From NCBI RefSeq assembly GCF_964204645.1, contig NC_134031.1, positions 15,559,307-15,623,306 of the forward strand: a stretch of 64,000 nucleotides of DNA, read 5' to 3'. The DNA is from Tubulanus polymorphus (lineage: Eukaryota > Nemertea > Palaeonemertea > Tubulaniformes > Tubulanidae). Made by a program: the position numbers and the translations under genes. Shown piece by piece: positions 10,925 through 24,084 of the stretch (its first letter is position 1; the number at the start of each line of letters is the position of its first letter). The notes below the pieces were generated by a model. It saw nothing but the letters and a program-made list of their open reading frames with translations. It did no database searches and was not told the origin of the DNA.

Positions 10925-11665
10925 TTTTTTTTTTTTGAAGTGGAATGAAATTTATTTACACTCATCACCTCAACGAGAGGTATACAGAGGGACATCAAGA
11001 AGTTTTACAATCGTTTAACAAAATATTTCTAATCTCCTAGATTTGTTGTTACATCTACTTAATAAGGTTCCAAGTTTAGGCAAGTCAAACGAAATGGGAC
11101 CGTTCCAAACTAGTTGACTATACTCGTCTAAAAAAGAACATTCTGCCAATAGATGATACTCGTCGAAGATACTATGACATTAAGAGCAAGAACGAAGGCA
11201 ATCGGGTAAATCAAAAAGTCTACAGTTAATTGAATCCATATAGAGATTTGATGTTCTGAAAAAACAAATAGGAAGAGCTAAATCGGCTGGCAAGTTTAGA
11301 TACGTTTCCAAACAAAATTCTTTTTTGGCAAGTTTATAAAAGCAACACCTTTTATCATGATGCAGTTCATTCCAAACGTAATTAATGTACGCAGTTTTGA
11401 GGAGACCTTGAACAGTTCTTTTAATAAAACTTTCCGATACATTTAGTTGATTGAACGTGTGTAGGAGGTTGCATTGGGAAATAATATCCTTAACTGTAAA
11501 AACCGCGGTGATTGTAAATACCATTTCTCAGTAAGTTCAGCTAAAATCATATAAAAAATAACATTCCATTTCTTCTTTCTGATTTCGTTTTTCATTTTAG
11601 CCCAATAACATACCATACGACATTGGATAGACACTGGCACCGGGACCTCACGTTTCGACCGCTGC
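10925..11665 (-). mobile_element. 5'-truncated non-LTR retrotransposon (LINE), 3' end of the RT ORF
   Basis: On the minus strand the conceptual product shows the C-terminal region typical of LINE polyproteins. A stretch VSIQCRMVCYWAKM is followed, in a shifted frame, by FCLETYLNLP and FRTSNL. A zinc-knuckle-like segment DCLRSCS*CHSIFDEYHLLAEC comes next, and the frame ends LSRCNNKSRRLEIFC then stop. The 3' end is complete: AATAAA (reverse complement at 10951-10956) and a 12-nt poly(A) (T run at 10925-10936). At least one in-frame stop and one frameshift make it a dead copy. Sequence right of about 11665 no longer reads as this ORF, consistent with 5' truncation on insertion. Confidence 0.85.
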
Positions 11666-11679
11666 CTTCGCAAATTTGA

Positions 11680-12380
11680 CGTACGTATTTTAACGAAGCA
11701 CTCGTTATAAGCCTATACCTGTCGCTAATGTCTGTGTGCCCTTTATAAGTTTACCCAACGGGACACGCGCAACTTACGGATGCGTCTTGAATAAACGGTC
11801 CCTGTTTCACAGCCCTAAGTAAACTTATCGCGAAAACGCCGATTTCTGCAATTCTGTATATGAAAAATATCTTCTGCTGATGATATTTGACGGCGGTGCT
11901 GCGTGACACGCGAAGTCTACAACGGCACGTTAGATTGCACTAATGCCGGGATAAGTGGAGAGTGTTATCTATAAATCTATCCATAACGCCGGGATGATTG
12001 GTTAATGGTTTTAACGGATAACAAGTTCAAATCTCATCAATCAATCAATCATTCAATGGGTAACAAAACTATACGTATACAGCGGCGGGGCAGAAATAAA
12101 ATCCATAGAAATGCAGATATCATTTGTCGGTATTTATCGCTAGCGCTCTGTGCTGCATTTGTAATCGATCTTCGATCAGTCAGCCAGTGTCAATAAAGAA
12201 AAACCCGATTTAAACAGGCACGATATACAGTGTGTGGCAAATATGAATCCTCGATCGGTGGATGTCCGATCGATACCGTGCAGCGATAAGCCACTAACAA
12301 CAACTGCACCATCGATACCGGCATGAACTCGCCAATCGGTAGCTATAGACAATTTGGCCTGGCCAAAAAACGTGTCAGAT
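11680..12380. other. No gene seen
   Basis: No exon-like frame or named repeat was identified. Confidence 0.4.
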
Positions 12381-12387
12381 TTTTCAG

Positions 12388-12560
12388 CGCAGGGCCCGGT
12401 TTCACAAAAAAGGTTTAAATCTAAAATCGATTAAAACTCTTAAATCGATTTAGACCCGTTAACACGATTTAGTTAACTCGATTTATAAAAAGAGTTTCAC
12501 TAAAAGCTAAATCCCAAAAATTAACAAAATTGTGTCAGATTATTGCGTGCGATTGCTAAC
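12388..12560. repeat. Palindromic repeat fragment (GCCCGGTTTCACAAA type)
   Basis: It begins ggcccggtttcacaaaaaag and continues with alternating aaatcgatt/aatcgattt motifs that can pair with each other. A related beginning (gtcccagtttcacgaaaacg) is seen at 39886. This resembles MITE ends, but no clean right terminus was found. Confidence 0.45.
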
Positions 12561-12689
12561 TGCTTCTGGGAGTGACTCACCTCACTTACCACTATCGTTT
12601 TGATAACATATTTTAGTAACAAGTGAGTGATTTACGTGTGAACGAGGCATGAGTCAAGTAAGACTTAAGGCTTGGTTCGGGCCAGTTTG

Positions 12690-12724
12690 ACCTTGGAGTA
12701 ATCTGACTGATTACTCCAAGTTTT
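12690..12724. repeat. Perfect small hairpin
   Basis: The arms cttggagtaatc and gattactccaag flank a 5-base loop. The wider context (ggccagtttgac...ttttgaccaaggcc) is also roughly palindromic, so this is probably a miniature inverted-repeat element. Confidence 0.6.
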
Positions 12725-12957
12725 GACCAAGGCCAAATCGTCTCAGTAACCAGGCGCCATTTTGAGGAGGTACCACAGGCCCTTCATTGTTGGACAGATT
12801 TTAACATTTTTTGAACTAAAACCTCTAGCGCGGTTAATTGTCATCCCCCTCTTTTGGCACAAAATTTAAATTTATAAATCGTTAGAAAGGTGACAATTTC
12901 TATTCTCTGATGGTGTTTATTTTATGTTTCTCGGCTTCAACAATCGGACACAGTTAA

Positions 12958-13324
12958 GCCCGGCGCACACCTTTGCGATTGATCGTATGATCGCTTCATC
13001 GCATGGTTTTATCGCATCGTCGTAAAGGTATGCGGTGGCATCCGGAGCCGATTTCATCGCTTCATCGCAACAAATCAAACTTGTTTGATATTTTCGCATG
13101 CGATTTTTCCGTGCGATGAAAATCGTAATGGTGTGCGGGCTACGCTGCCGATTTTCCGCACGAAAATTTTTAGTATCACGTGATGTTCAAAATGGCAGCT
13201 CAGTCACGTGATTGAATCCAACTCGAGGCCCTCATAATAAATCGCAAAGGTATGCGGGGATGATGCGATTTTCATCGTGTCATCGCATGCCATGACACGA
13301 TGATCGCAAAGGTGTGCACCCGGC
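12958..13324. mobile_element. MITE with about 30-bp terminal inverted repeats
   Basis: The left end gcccggcgcacacctttgcg and the right end cgcaaaggtgtgcacccggc are inverted copies 367 bp apart, and the similarity extends inward. The interior repeats the same tgatcg/catcgca words several times, giving a strongly self-complementary element. No coding capacity and no certain target-site duplication were seen. Confidence 0.8.
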
Positions 13325-13888
13325 ATTATATAGTTTTAAAAAAATACGTCACTTTTAGGAAGGCCCCTCAAAAAATTGGTAATTTTGTGTCATTGGCTGT
13401 AACTTTTTTTTGGAGATATAATTCAGAATTTTTCACTGAAGATATATTTTTATCTGAGGATTTTGTTGATACTTCATTCGCGCTTGGCCACCGGTTCACA
13501 GTCAAGCGATCGTCTGACCAGCGATTTCCCAGGGTTTATCTCGGGGAGTACATAATGACGCAATATTCACCACTTACTCATACAGTGACTTGATTAGCTA
13601 TCTGGGCCGGCAAATTATATCATCAAGAATTCCGTGCGTATACGGCGGGGAATATTATTCGGACTGCGATGCGTATGCGTACATTATTATAAAGAGGGTG
13701 TAATCGTCGGCAGCAGTTTGAGTGTTCTCGAACGGCGCGCCGCGTGCACCGCATCGCACCAAGCCGTCACGCGCGGTCATCCTGATCCGATGACGGTAAG
13801 TGTGTCTATACGAAACAAATTAACGACGGCATTCCCGGTCGTATGACGTTAGCGGTATATATACGCATATATACGCGCTGCAGGTGAT

Positions 13889-14620
13889 AAAGAGTTAGTT
13901 CTGTAAGATCGCACGCCGCTAAACGATCAGTATATTGTCTTGAACAACAGAAGCCAGATATCCAGGGTCCGTGGTATTGCGGCGTATTGCTACTTAGGGA
14001 TAGCCAGTTTGTTTTCTGATTTTTCCATATCGTAATACAAAATTCCCAAAGATAATCTGTCGATGATATATATTGGCGAGTTCGGTTAAAGTTTAGGTAA
14101 TTCTCAGTGACTATAAACGCCATTTAATCTGACATTAGTTGAGTAGGATTATTCCTATACCAGGTGTGCAACAGCAACAACTCACGATGTAACCTTTGAG
14201 AAAAGAAGTTTGACCAGCTATTTTTTGGAACTCCACTGTTTTAGGATTTTCTCCATTTAATATTCTCGAATTCTCACGAATCAAGTATTGACAAAAAAGA
14301 ACAACGTGGTCAATAGCATAAAGAGTTTGTTCTGTAAGATCGCACGACGCCAAACGATCAGCATATTGTCTTCAACAACAAAAGTCAGATATCAAGGGTC
14401 CATGGTGTACGGCGCTTTTGCTCAACCACAGGCTGGCCACTCTCCCCTTCTCACAAATTCCCTGACTTTTCCATGATTTATCCATGATCAACGACATGAA
14501 ATTCCCAAAGAGAATCTACAGGTGATGAATGGTGAAATTTCTCGGTTTAAGATTCTCTCCAAAAACTTTTTTTAAAAATCACGTATTGATAACTAGAACA
14601 GCGCGGTCAATAGCGGATCT
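13889..14620. repeat. About 430-bp tandem duplication (two units, diverged)
   Basis: Unit 1 starts at 13889 and unit 2 at 14320. Both open with aaagagtt.gttctgtaagat, then cgcacg.cg, aaacgatcag.atattgtctt and agatat.cagggtcc. They later share aaattcccaaaga.aatct. The end of each unit carries a tattga...aagaacaacg.ggtcaatag-type stretch (near 14285-14317 and 14583-14615), so the tandem period is about 430 bp. No gene was recognised inside. Confidence 0.75.
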
Positions 14621-14624
14621 TAAT

Positions 14625-16500
14625 TCCCTGAGTTTTCTAGGTTTTTTCACAACTTGTCGAATACCCTGAGTTTCCAAGCTTTTCAACTCAACGGCCGATT
14701 CTTATCTATGGACTGGGTCCATCTTCGCTGGTAAGATTTCTAAAGCCAAACAAGTTTTTCTCGCAAACGGATACGAGAGAAACCGTAGCAAAGCTGAAAA
14801 GTATACCTTATGGGGGGAGGGGCGAGGGGAATGGGGGTAGAGATAAAGAGAATTAGCCGCCTTTTGTGACCGAGACGAATTTTACAGAAGTCAAAATGCG
14901 CTTCGGCGATGACGCGATATCATATAATCCTCGGCAGCAAAACATCAATGGTTTACGAGGACGAATACCAGAATTTGTAACGTTTTTATCTCGATCATCG
15001 CGATGGCGCCGCTGAAAGGTAGTCGTGAAATGGACAGTCTTAACCAACGGAAAATATACGTCATTTACGAGCACATGACATTCTGAAGGACTCGCACGGA
15101 ATTTATGGGTCATAAAATGCGCGCTCGTTATTGTATATTGTTTTGACGATCGAGCTGGACTGAGATAGCTCCACCGTAAGCGCGCGGTATAAATAATGTC
15201 TTTGTCACCGCTTTGTGATGCGACGATGAACCGGGTGCATATTTCCTCTCGGCCGTATTAACGAGTTTTCAAAGAAACGCGCGGCGCGACGAGAAAGCCG
15301 GATAAAACGGCGAATAATGCGTTAGAAAGATCTTCTCTTATCGCGACGGCTTCCCGCAAGCTGCTCGCGGAACCACCATCGGTTTCCATAAACAATTCCC
15401 GAGTTAGTATCAGTCCTGTCGGTTTTTGGTAAATCTTTTTCTTCCGAGGTTTAGTGCGAAAAAGCCGTGGGGGCATTTCACGAGTTCAAAATGACGCGTC
15501 TGACGCGGAGTAACAAGATAATTTTTCAGTAATAAGTGACGAGTGTCACTAATGTGAGCGCCAATACTGATAATCCCTAGTTTGAAGGTATTTTTTGCTC
15601 TATACGCGGATACGTCTCGAAGGCGTATATATACGCACACTGATCGCATAATAACAACCGACGACATTTTTCATCATCGATATGGCTTAGCCGATCGAGG
15701 ACGTGCGGGGCATGTGACTCATTTTGTCGATCGTCCTCGCTATACGAGACAGAAAGCGAAGAAGCTGGTGCGATGATACATTAAGGCGCGCTGCGAATTT
15801 TAGGACAGATGAGAGATCGTTGCGACGCTCGTCACGAAGGCCGCGCTGATTAAGGTTTTAAGTTACGCGGCGGTAAATCGAGCTAGTGTAGCATCTTTCA
15901 GAGGCTGAATTCGAGGAAATCTGCCGGTAACCATTTCAAATAGACGATCGTAAATTCAGAAACCCGAAGATCAGTGGATCAAAAAAGGTTTTACTGTGAA
16001 ACCTGGCAACGCTAAATTCAAGTCAGGAGTTGAGTCTCTTATAGTCTAAACATGGATGGACTTCTAAAATTCTTCGTTTTATAGAGTGCGAGGACTAAGT
16101 ACATTTTTATATAAGGAACCGCGAGAAGCATGTGGTAGGGTGTGGCGTATAATGTAAGGAGTGATGCTATTATATGGCAGTGTCAAATGCACCTGGAACC
16201 TGAAACAAAGGATACAGCTAATTGTGGTCAAGATAATTACTTTATAAGAATACATAGTTAACTCCCGCCACGGTATCCGCTTGTATATACGATGTAAGAT
16301 ACATCCTTGCTACTTTCCACACTTCACTTAACGAGCGTCGGTTTTAAGAGAAAAACAAGACGGTAAAATGAAATAACAGCTTCTTGCAGCATATTTCCCA
16401 TGGGATTCACCGCGAAAACGTGTTTGTACCATTTACGTAAACACGTTTCAAATAGATCGTTAAAGTTTATTCGTCGCGAACGAAGATAACGAGGTAGCGG
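14625..16500. other. Gene-free stretch
   Basis: Frames on the minus strand around 15258-15667 lack splice support or domains. A short G-rich tract (ggggggaggggcgaggggaa) lies at 14813-14832. Confidence 0.4.
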
Positions 16501-16504
16501 TACC

Positions 16505-16860
16505 GCTTCTGTGGCAAGCGAGGGTTCTGCGAGGATCCAACAGGCTACCCGACCAGATGGCGTGGTACAGTAGGTCGTCCGTTGCCGAAATCAGTTCATT
16601 TTCTATGAACTTTGAACTGAATTTTTAGATTCCCGAATCCATATCACAGCACCCACCAGATATACAATACTTTCATTCTTCTACTCAGATATCGGCATAG
16701 TTTTCTTGAATAATTGATTTATTTAAGAGGAAAGTTCATTCAGAATTGATATGAAGAAGAAATCGAACGCGGAAGACCAACTATCTACTAGCGAACCTGG
16801 TGGATCCTCGCCTGCCATACGTGGAATCCTCGATTGCCACAGTAGCACTGCGGGTACACG
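16505..16860. mobile_element. Non-autonomous TIR element (CTGTGGCAA family)
   Basis: The left end gcttctgtggcaagcgaggg and the right end ctcgattgccacagtagc are inverted copies about 350 bp apart. Just inside lie gaggatccaacaggctaccc (left) and cgaacctggtggatcctcgc (right), also inverted. The core (tcagttcattttctatgaac... ttcccgaat) is shared with the copy at 23640-24080. Confidence 0.65.
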
Positions 16861-16999
16861 ATTTGGTTACTGTCATTTCTTCTACATTTCAGTTAAATTC
16901 TACTCAGCTTTCCTCATCAATGAATCCATTTTCAGTGAAACCGTGTACACTGATTGGGCAATTCGGATTCGGGGTTAAAAATCCAGTTTAAATTTCATG

Positions 17000-19900
17000 G
17001 ACGACGAACTAACTTTCACTACGCATGATTGAGATGATTTTTGCGCAAACTGGTGTGTACCAACGGAGGTACGTCATTGTACTGCAAGGAAGAATCAATT
17101 TTTCTGTTGAAATTACGGACGGCTTTCGTTTTCGACTAGGGAGTAACCGACATCAAACGAACTGCAATATAGTCGTAAAATGATACCTGCTATGTTTTCT
17201 TCGTCGGGAGAATCAAAATTGCGTAACAGAAATTAGACGCCGCGTAAAGTAAAACAAAGAATCAGACGAACCGACGAGAGAGTTCTATAGACGTGTTGCA
17301 AAATGACAACAATCAAAGCAGCGAATCACAGAAGATCGAAAATGGAAAAACAAGTCTGTTTACACTTGACAGGTCGTTGTCGTCTGCGAAAGAGAGAAGT
17401 TAATCAGAAATTCATCACGCATTGCTTTTCATCTTCTATACTCGCGCTACTCGTTGCACCGAAATACCGTGTTTGTTTCTCATGTCTCTCTTGTCGGAAC
17501 GATAGTCCGGTGACGACCCTTTGATGGGCTTTAATAACACGATAGAAAGATCGGTTTCCCCTGCCACCGCGCGCGTTGCGTAACCTGGCTACTTTTCCGT
17601 GCCTTGAATTAGGTATCTTGTCGTGAGGTCAAAATACTGAATTTCATTTATCGAGACTTGAAATCAAAATACGCGACGTTTCGAGATCTCACTAGAAATC
17701 ATCGTCAGGTGCGAGGGGTGTATTTGATAAGTCTTGATAAATGAATTTTTGCATTCTGTATATATAGCGGGTTTTCAACTTATTATCTGTTCTCCACGTT
17801 TGAATGTATGGGTCATGCTACTACCAAAATACTGGTTCCAAACTTCTCTGCGCACTTGCGCTCAGAGAACTAAAGCAGTTTATCAGGGAAAATGGGATAA
17901 CGAATTTATGGCTTTTTGGCCAAATAACTTCAAAGAAAAGAGTGTGATAAAAGCAGATTTCAGCCTGGATTCATCCAAAACATGTACATCAGGTTCCTTG
18001 CGATTTTTGGGAACGGCCATCTTTTCAAGTCGCGAATAAGCTAATGAACCTGATGGATGTATATATTTTTCTTGTCTTTTAAAGCCGATACGAATATTAA
18101 CGGGAGTAGTTTCATCCATGTCCGCAGAAACGTCGTTTAACAGCTATAAATAACATAATACATATGATTATCATCATCACAAGGACCCGAGCCTGTTATC
18201 AATCGTTTTTTGATGAGACGTACCCGTGACGAGAAAATAACGACGTAATGAGTATTTAACAGATGTTTTGAATTGAGAATTTTCTATTTTTACGAATTCC
18301 AAGTCCGAATCTACGTAATAGCAATAAGGCGTTATTTCGTACAAAAAGTACGGACTGGTAGAGAGCAAAAGAGAATACAAAATCCCCAAAAAATCTGAAT
18401 AATTTATACACGTACATTCGAAATGTACAAATCTTACAGACTACGTGACTTAGAGATCAAGTATAGCCTATTCATCGAAATTCTTATTATGATCTTATTC
18501 AATATCACTTTATTCTTATTCAATGATCATTTTTTTTTATAAACGCTGAACTTGAATATTTAAATGAATATTGAATAAATATTTACGCTTTTCAATCATT
18601 CATACTTCAGTAATCCATCACTCATATAGCAAAGATTTCTCAAGAATGATTATTATGTTTACATGTTACACTATATATCGTTTAAAAACAAAAGCTATTT
18701 TTGGCTATACTTGATCTTTAACAGTAATTTGTGAGGTGTTTTATCTCATTTTTGATAAATTGAAAGTTAGGAGATGGATAAAACACAAAAGGTCAAAATA
18801 CGCGTGGTGTTCATATATCAATTGACCGTCCGAATTTCATTACACGCTTCGGATTGGACTAAATTTGAATTTTTCGCACCGTCTTCAGAAATCTTCATTT
18901 TTATCGTCGTCAATGATCTAATTTCAACAGAAATCGAAATGGTAACTCTGCATTACGCGGAAAACGTGAATCGACAAACCCAATCAGGCGCCTGGTGTTG
19001 CGTGAATTAATGAATTGGGATTTGTACCGAATAATATTGAATTATTGCTATAATCTAATTGGTAAATGCCCAACGGCAATACGATATTTAGCGACTGATG
19101 ATGAAACCGAGAATAGCGACGATATTACAAAAACCAATTCAACCAAAAAAATCCTCAGTGTAATTGTTTGTAACAGGTTCATAGAGTAAGTCAAAAAGCT
19201 AAACAGAATACGGATTTTGAAATGTCAAAGTAATATAACGAATTCGACCGATCTAATATTGGTATGAACCCCCTCCAACATCGCGAGCTCTATTTCATAA
19301 TGAAATGATTAATTACTTTAACCGAGTTGGGCAAGCCTACCAGCAGTCTATACATCTATAAATCGGTCGCAATCCTTCCCGGAAAATATATACTTAAATC
19401 TACTTCGATATCTACTTATAAAGTATCTAATAATAAGCGCACTGTGGTCGCTACTTATTGTTACATATTATATTAATACCACGGGGTTTAGATAAGATTA
19501 GGGCAGTGTATGATATTATCCGAGTTGTTGCTTTGTGGCAGAGCAGTAAATGCGAAAAATATGGAAGCTGCCGTGGTGAATCTAGGAGATAAAACAGTAA
19601 ACCGACTCGCCGTGCGTGCTGCCGAGAAGTCGTTAATGAATTTTCATTGTCTCTTTCTCGTAGCTAGAAATCCAGCCGCGCGCACTCTCAACTCAAAACG
19701 CTGTTTAGTAACGAGGCAGACCGTAGAAATGTGTTGTGAGTTGAAGGAAACACTTAACCTTTGTCGACGCAGGACATTTTCAGCGAAGCATTTCAATTAG
19801 TTAGTTTATCTCGATTCGAGGTAGATGTGATGTTTGAGTTCCAGGAAACTGATGATGATGATGATGATGATGGTGACGACGAAGCTACCTGGGGATTTGT

Positions 19901-22900
19901 GTCAAATATTTCAATGATTAATTTGCGTTTTTCCAATAAACGGCCAATAAAGAAGTTAAACTGTGAGTAAAGCGTCGATGGGAATATGGATGCTCGGCTA
20001 CCGAGACTTTTAAACAAAATGGGACCGACTTCACAGGACAACAGGACTATGCCGTCTCTCGCGGCCGGTTCCATGGTACGAAGTCCTGCCAAACCAAGAC
20101 CTATAGATTATAGTCGACACGGAATTACGCATCTTGACTAGACGGCGGCCGAGAACGAGACGGCAAGATGACTGACAAATAAAAGCCGCGTCTTGTCAGA
20201 GAAGTTGTAATGAATGTTCGATCTACTGCGAACGCGTTGGCATTCATGAGCAGAATGATATGTAGAATTCTTCTTGCTTGTGAATGACGCGAAAATCCCG
20301 ATGGAATTCGCCGACGATGATTAGACCGTTTTATCGACTGAATGCCCCGTAATGGAATTAAATGTCAAATTCAAGTCATCGCTTTCCGTCCGAGGCTTTT
20401 CGGAACAAAAGTTAACTTTTCGCAGACCCAGTCCCACGTTTAGGTAACGAGTCTATACTAAACTGTTGGTTGCTTTTACTTAAACTGTTTTCGTTACCCG
20501 GTCGAAATATTAGTCATCACCTGTAAAAATTGGTTATATTCATCTTTTTGTTTTCTATTTACAAAGCCGAGCACGTTTTTTAAAGATTCCATGGATTCAT
20601 CAACGCTAACATTAAAAAGACGAGCGTAAACAGTGTTAGGGAGTAGCACATAGCTGTAGGACACTATCTAACGTGGAATTTCTGAGATGAACGCCCCATC
20701 CCAAGGAAACGTGCACTCGTTAGTTCAAAGGAAACTTTATTTGATAATTATGACATCTGAATATCTACGTACGACGCCTTCGGGGCCGATCATCATCACA
20801 TGCGTTTTGAGACCGGAGGGCAGTAACTATACATCGCATACGATCGCGTATGCATAGTAAATACGCACTGTATGGTATCACTATTGGTTTTATTTAGTCT
20901 TATAATTAAGGACATCAAACACGACATGACGATGAACCAAAGTTGATAGCCAAACAGCTACGATATATTTTCGAAATACGATCATCACGGTATTTGCTTA
21001 TTCAGCATATGATTTTTGTCAACGTCTTCGTTATACACAGTGACAAACGACAATGATTGATGACTGACGACATTTTCTATGAGGAGATGGAATCAATGTC
21101 TGAGTCATCGTCATCAACATCTTTCTTATGATTATCGTTTGTTTTGGTGATACATGCATAGATAGCCTATATCTTGTCCATCTAGACAAATACGCTGCGT
21201 AAACATATTCTTTTAGAAAGCCTCAATTCAAATTCCCCAGAAGCGTTGACATGTTATGCTAGCAAAGTTAAATTGAGTCGGCCTGACAATGATTAAACGA
21301 AAAACAATCAAAACGAAACAGTGTTGATGAAAACGTGAATTTTGCTGACACAACATGTTTGCCTACCTTGTCCAAGGACGGACTGGAATTGGAGAGCTCC
21401 TACTCGGCAAACCCTCGAAACTAGAACTCTTTATCTCGTATTTGCTACCCCGTCGCCCGGTTGGGCGTTTCGATAAACAGCTATGCATTTTCCTAAGCAA
21501 CGTTTTGTTACGGTATGAACTGATAGAAAAGAAAACGATGGCGTGTGGCGTATCCTTGTGTAGTTTTCTAGTTTCACCTGTTGTAAAGATACTGTTTTCC
21601 CCGATGCAACCGTTCAGAACTCAAGGTCTTTGATCGATAAATCCTAACGTAACCATGTTTTCAGTTTTGTCGCCTGTTTTTTTTCCCAGCTCAAAGCTAG
21701 TACGAGCTTTACATCCAAGAAACCGTGGAAACTTCGCTCGAAGTTTTGATGTCGGAGCGAGATGAATATCGGATCGTCCACGACAAGACCAATGGCACTT
21801 ACTCAGTTACTCGACCATCGTGTACTGTATAAATGATGTGGCAGGTCTCGTTGGAGATGACGGTTTGCCTGAGATCAGTATAACGCGTGGTGTAATACTT
21901 CGTGTGGCGGTGGTATCGTCTTCGGGAGCGCACGCGCGAATGCTGACGATTTCGGTCCCTTCCGCTACCGTTTACAATCAAACCGACTGCGCCGATTTAC
22001 CAAACAAAACCGCGTTACCATGGTAATGATGCAGATTGCTTCAACCACCGTCCTAAGTTTTAAATCCGGGAGCGTATAGTATTTTTTTAGTCGGGTTGAT
22101 GCTAAAAGTTTTTGACACTGCGTGACGAAAAAGTGTTTTCCAGCCGTCGCGTCCTTCAGCGACCTCTAAATCATCGAATCGGTATTTTCGCCATGAATCA
22201 ATTTACTGTTTCCCAGAATTCGTTCAATATTCAATCTGCACCAGCGCTACTGCGCGTCGGGGAAAACATTATTTTCCGTCGACTTTTCTAGCATTTTTAC
22301 CCACTCCGTACGTCGGGTAACTTCGTATCATATTATCATTTCGTATTGCGCGTGACATATTCATTTACGAAGGTAGGTTTCACTCCGGAAAATATGAATG
22401 AAACATGCGTAATAGAGTCGGCGTCTTCTGAGGAAAGTTAATGGCAGGTTAATACCAAGGCACCGTGTTTTTTTGTTTATAGTGTCTTCCTGGCGAAAAA
22501 GGAAAGATGAAGCCCGCAAATATCACAGCGCGTTGACAGAGGGCACTCGACGCCGGATGTCTCGTTACTTGGCGCCATGATTTTTCGAGTATATACTGAA
22601 CATAATTTTTCGTCCTTTCGGAATAAACGCGCGACTGTAGCCCCGCTTTATTCCGCTTTAATTTACGAGTTCGCGTTGGAAACTGAAAGGCGCAGTCCCG
22701 CTAGAGATTCGTATGAAGCTCTATGTGTTGCCCTTTGAAGTGTATTCGCGACACGGGTTTCCTTTCATCATCATCTCCAAAGCATTTTCGGCGTACGATC
22801 TTTAATGAATAATGAAAAAGCGAACTATGACGTTTTACGATTATGCGTTCCATTAAGCGGAATGGCCACTTCCGTAGAACGATATTATCTTATGAAATTG

Positions 22901-23630
22901 TACTTCACTTTCTGAAGTTTGAGTAGAGAAGAAACGGATTTCGGATCTACAAATCATTTTCTACCGCGCGTACTTCACAATCTTCTCAGATGGTATTTTC
23001 CGCAAGAAATATACCCTATATATATATATACAGCTTGGTCAAAAACGACCGGTGGTTCATCTCGTTATCAACGTCGACCAGTTGAGATTGACGAGGAAGT
23101 GGTTTTGACTTTCAGAATCACGTCTGTATTCGTCTAGCAGCGCAACCGTTCGTTGTTGTTTCAGTGAAAACCGACCCCTACACAGATAGATGGCCGCGTG
23201 ATCAGCATCTCCGAACCGAACTATCATCTGCGACACGTATCAATTCTGCCGTAGTCATAGTAACGCGTCCACACGCAGAACCTCACGTCGTCGAATCCGC
23301 TTTCTTCCTGATTTTGCCAATTTTACGGTTTATCGGTCTATACCCCGAAAAAAAAAATTCAAAAGCTACGGAAACTCGAGATTGGAGCTTTTTTTGCGAC
23401 GAAATACGAACAGATCTGATTGAAGAATTATGAGCGCGATGAATGGTTACCGAGTAAACTATTATGTCGTCACAAACATCTCGAGTTTCGTCGCTATTTT
23501 TCGGTAGAAAAAAATGTTTTCGCAGTAAGCAGTCAGATAGGTGAATAACGGTGCAAAGTTCTACCGTTAAATCTGCTTTTCTGCTTTGAAACTTACAAAG
23601 CGCGTCAGTTTTGTTTTTGAATCAATGGGT
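17000..23630. other. Long gene-free stretch
   Basis: About 6.6 kb in which I see no supported exon. Short frames (for example 17734-18039, 19510-19800, 21355-21633) have no domain, splice pattern or conserved motif visible by eye. A (GAT)n tract lies at 19848-19873 and a short (TA)n run near 23015-23030. Confidence 0.4.
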
Positions 23631-23634
23631 AACC

Positions 23635-24080
23635 CGCGAAACCGGCTTTCCCATCAGATGGCGTGACGAGAAGAACGTCGTTCGTTGTCAAAATTAGTTC
23701 ATTTTCAATGAAATCTGAACTGGATTGTTAGACTCCCGAATTTATGTATTATCACAGCGGGCACAAAATATTCAATACCTTCACTACTCTACTCGGATAT
23801 CGGTATAGTTTTCATATTAAATGATTTATTCATTTAAGAGAAAATTTCAAACAGATTTAATTGAAGTGTAGAAGAAATCGAATGCAGACGACCAACTATC
23901 TACTAGTGAACCTGGCGGATCCTTGCCTGCCTCACGTGGAATCTTCGATTGCCACAGTAGCACTGCGGATACCCCCATTGACTCCCCAATCAATGAGCTG
24001 CCGGAACTGCTACTGTGGCAAGCGAGGATTCCACGTATAGCAAGCGTGGATCCGCCAGGTTCGCTAGTAGTTGCGCCGTA
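23635..24080. mobile_element. Second copy of the CTGTGGCAA element with inverted duplication of its end
   Basis: The core matches 16545-16860. Its right end (23900-23963) is followed after a 43-bp spacer by an inverted copy of the same end (24007-24070), making a hairpin with arms of about 64 bp. The arms contain gaacctggcggatcc and gccacagtagc, and differ at only a few positions. Confidence 0.75.
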
Positions 24081-24084
24081 ACCG

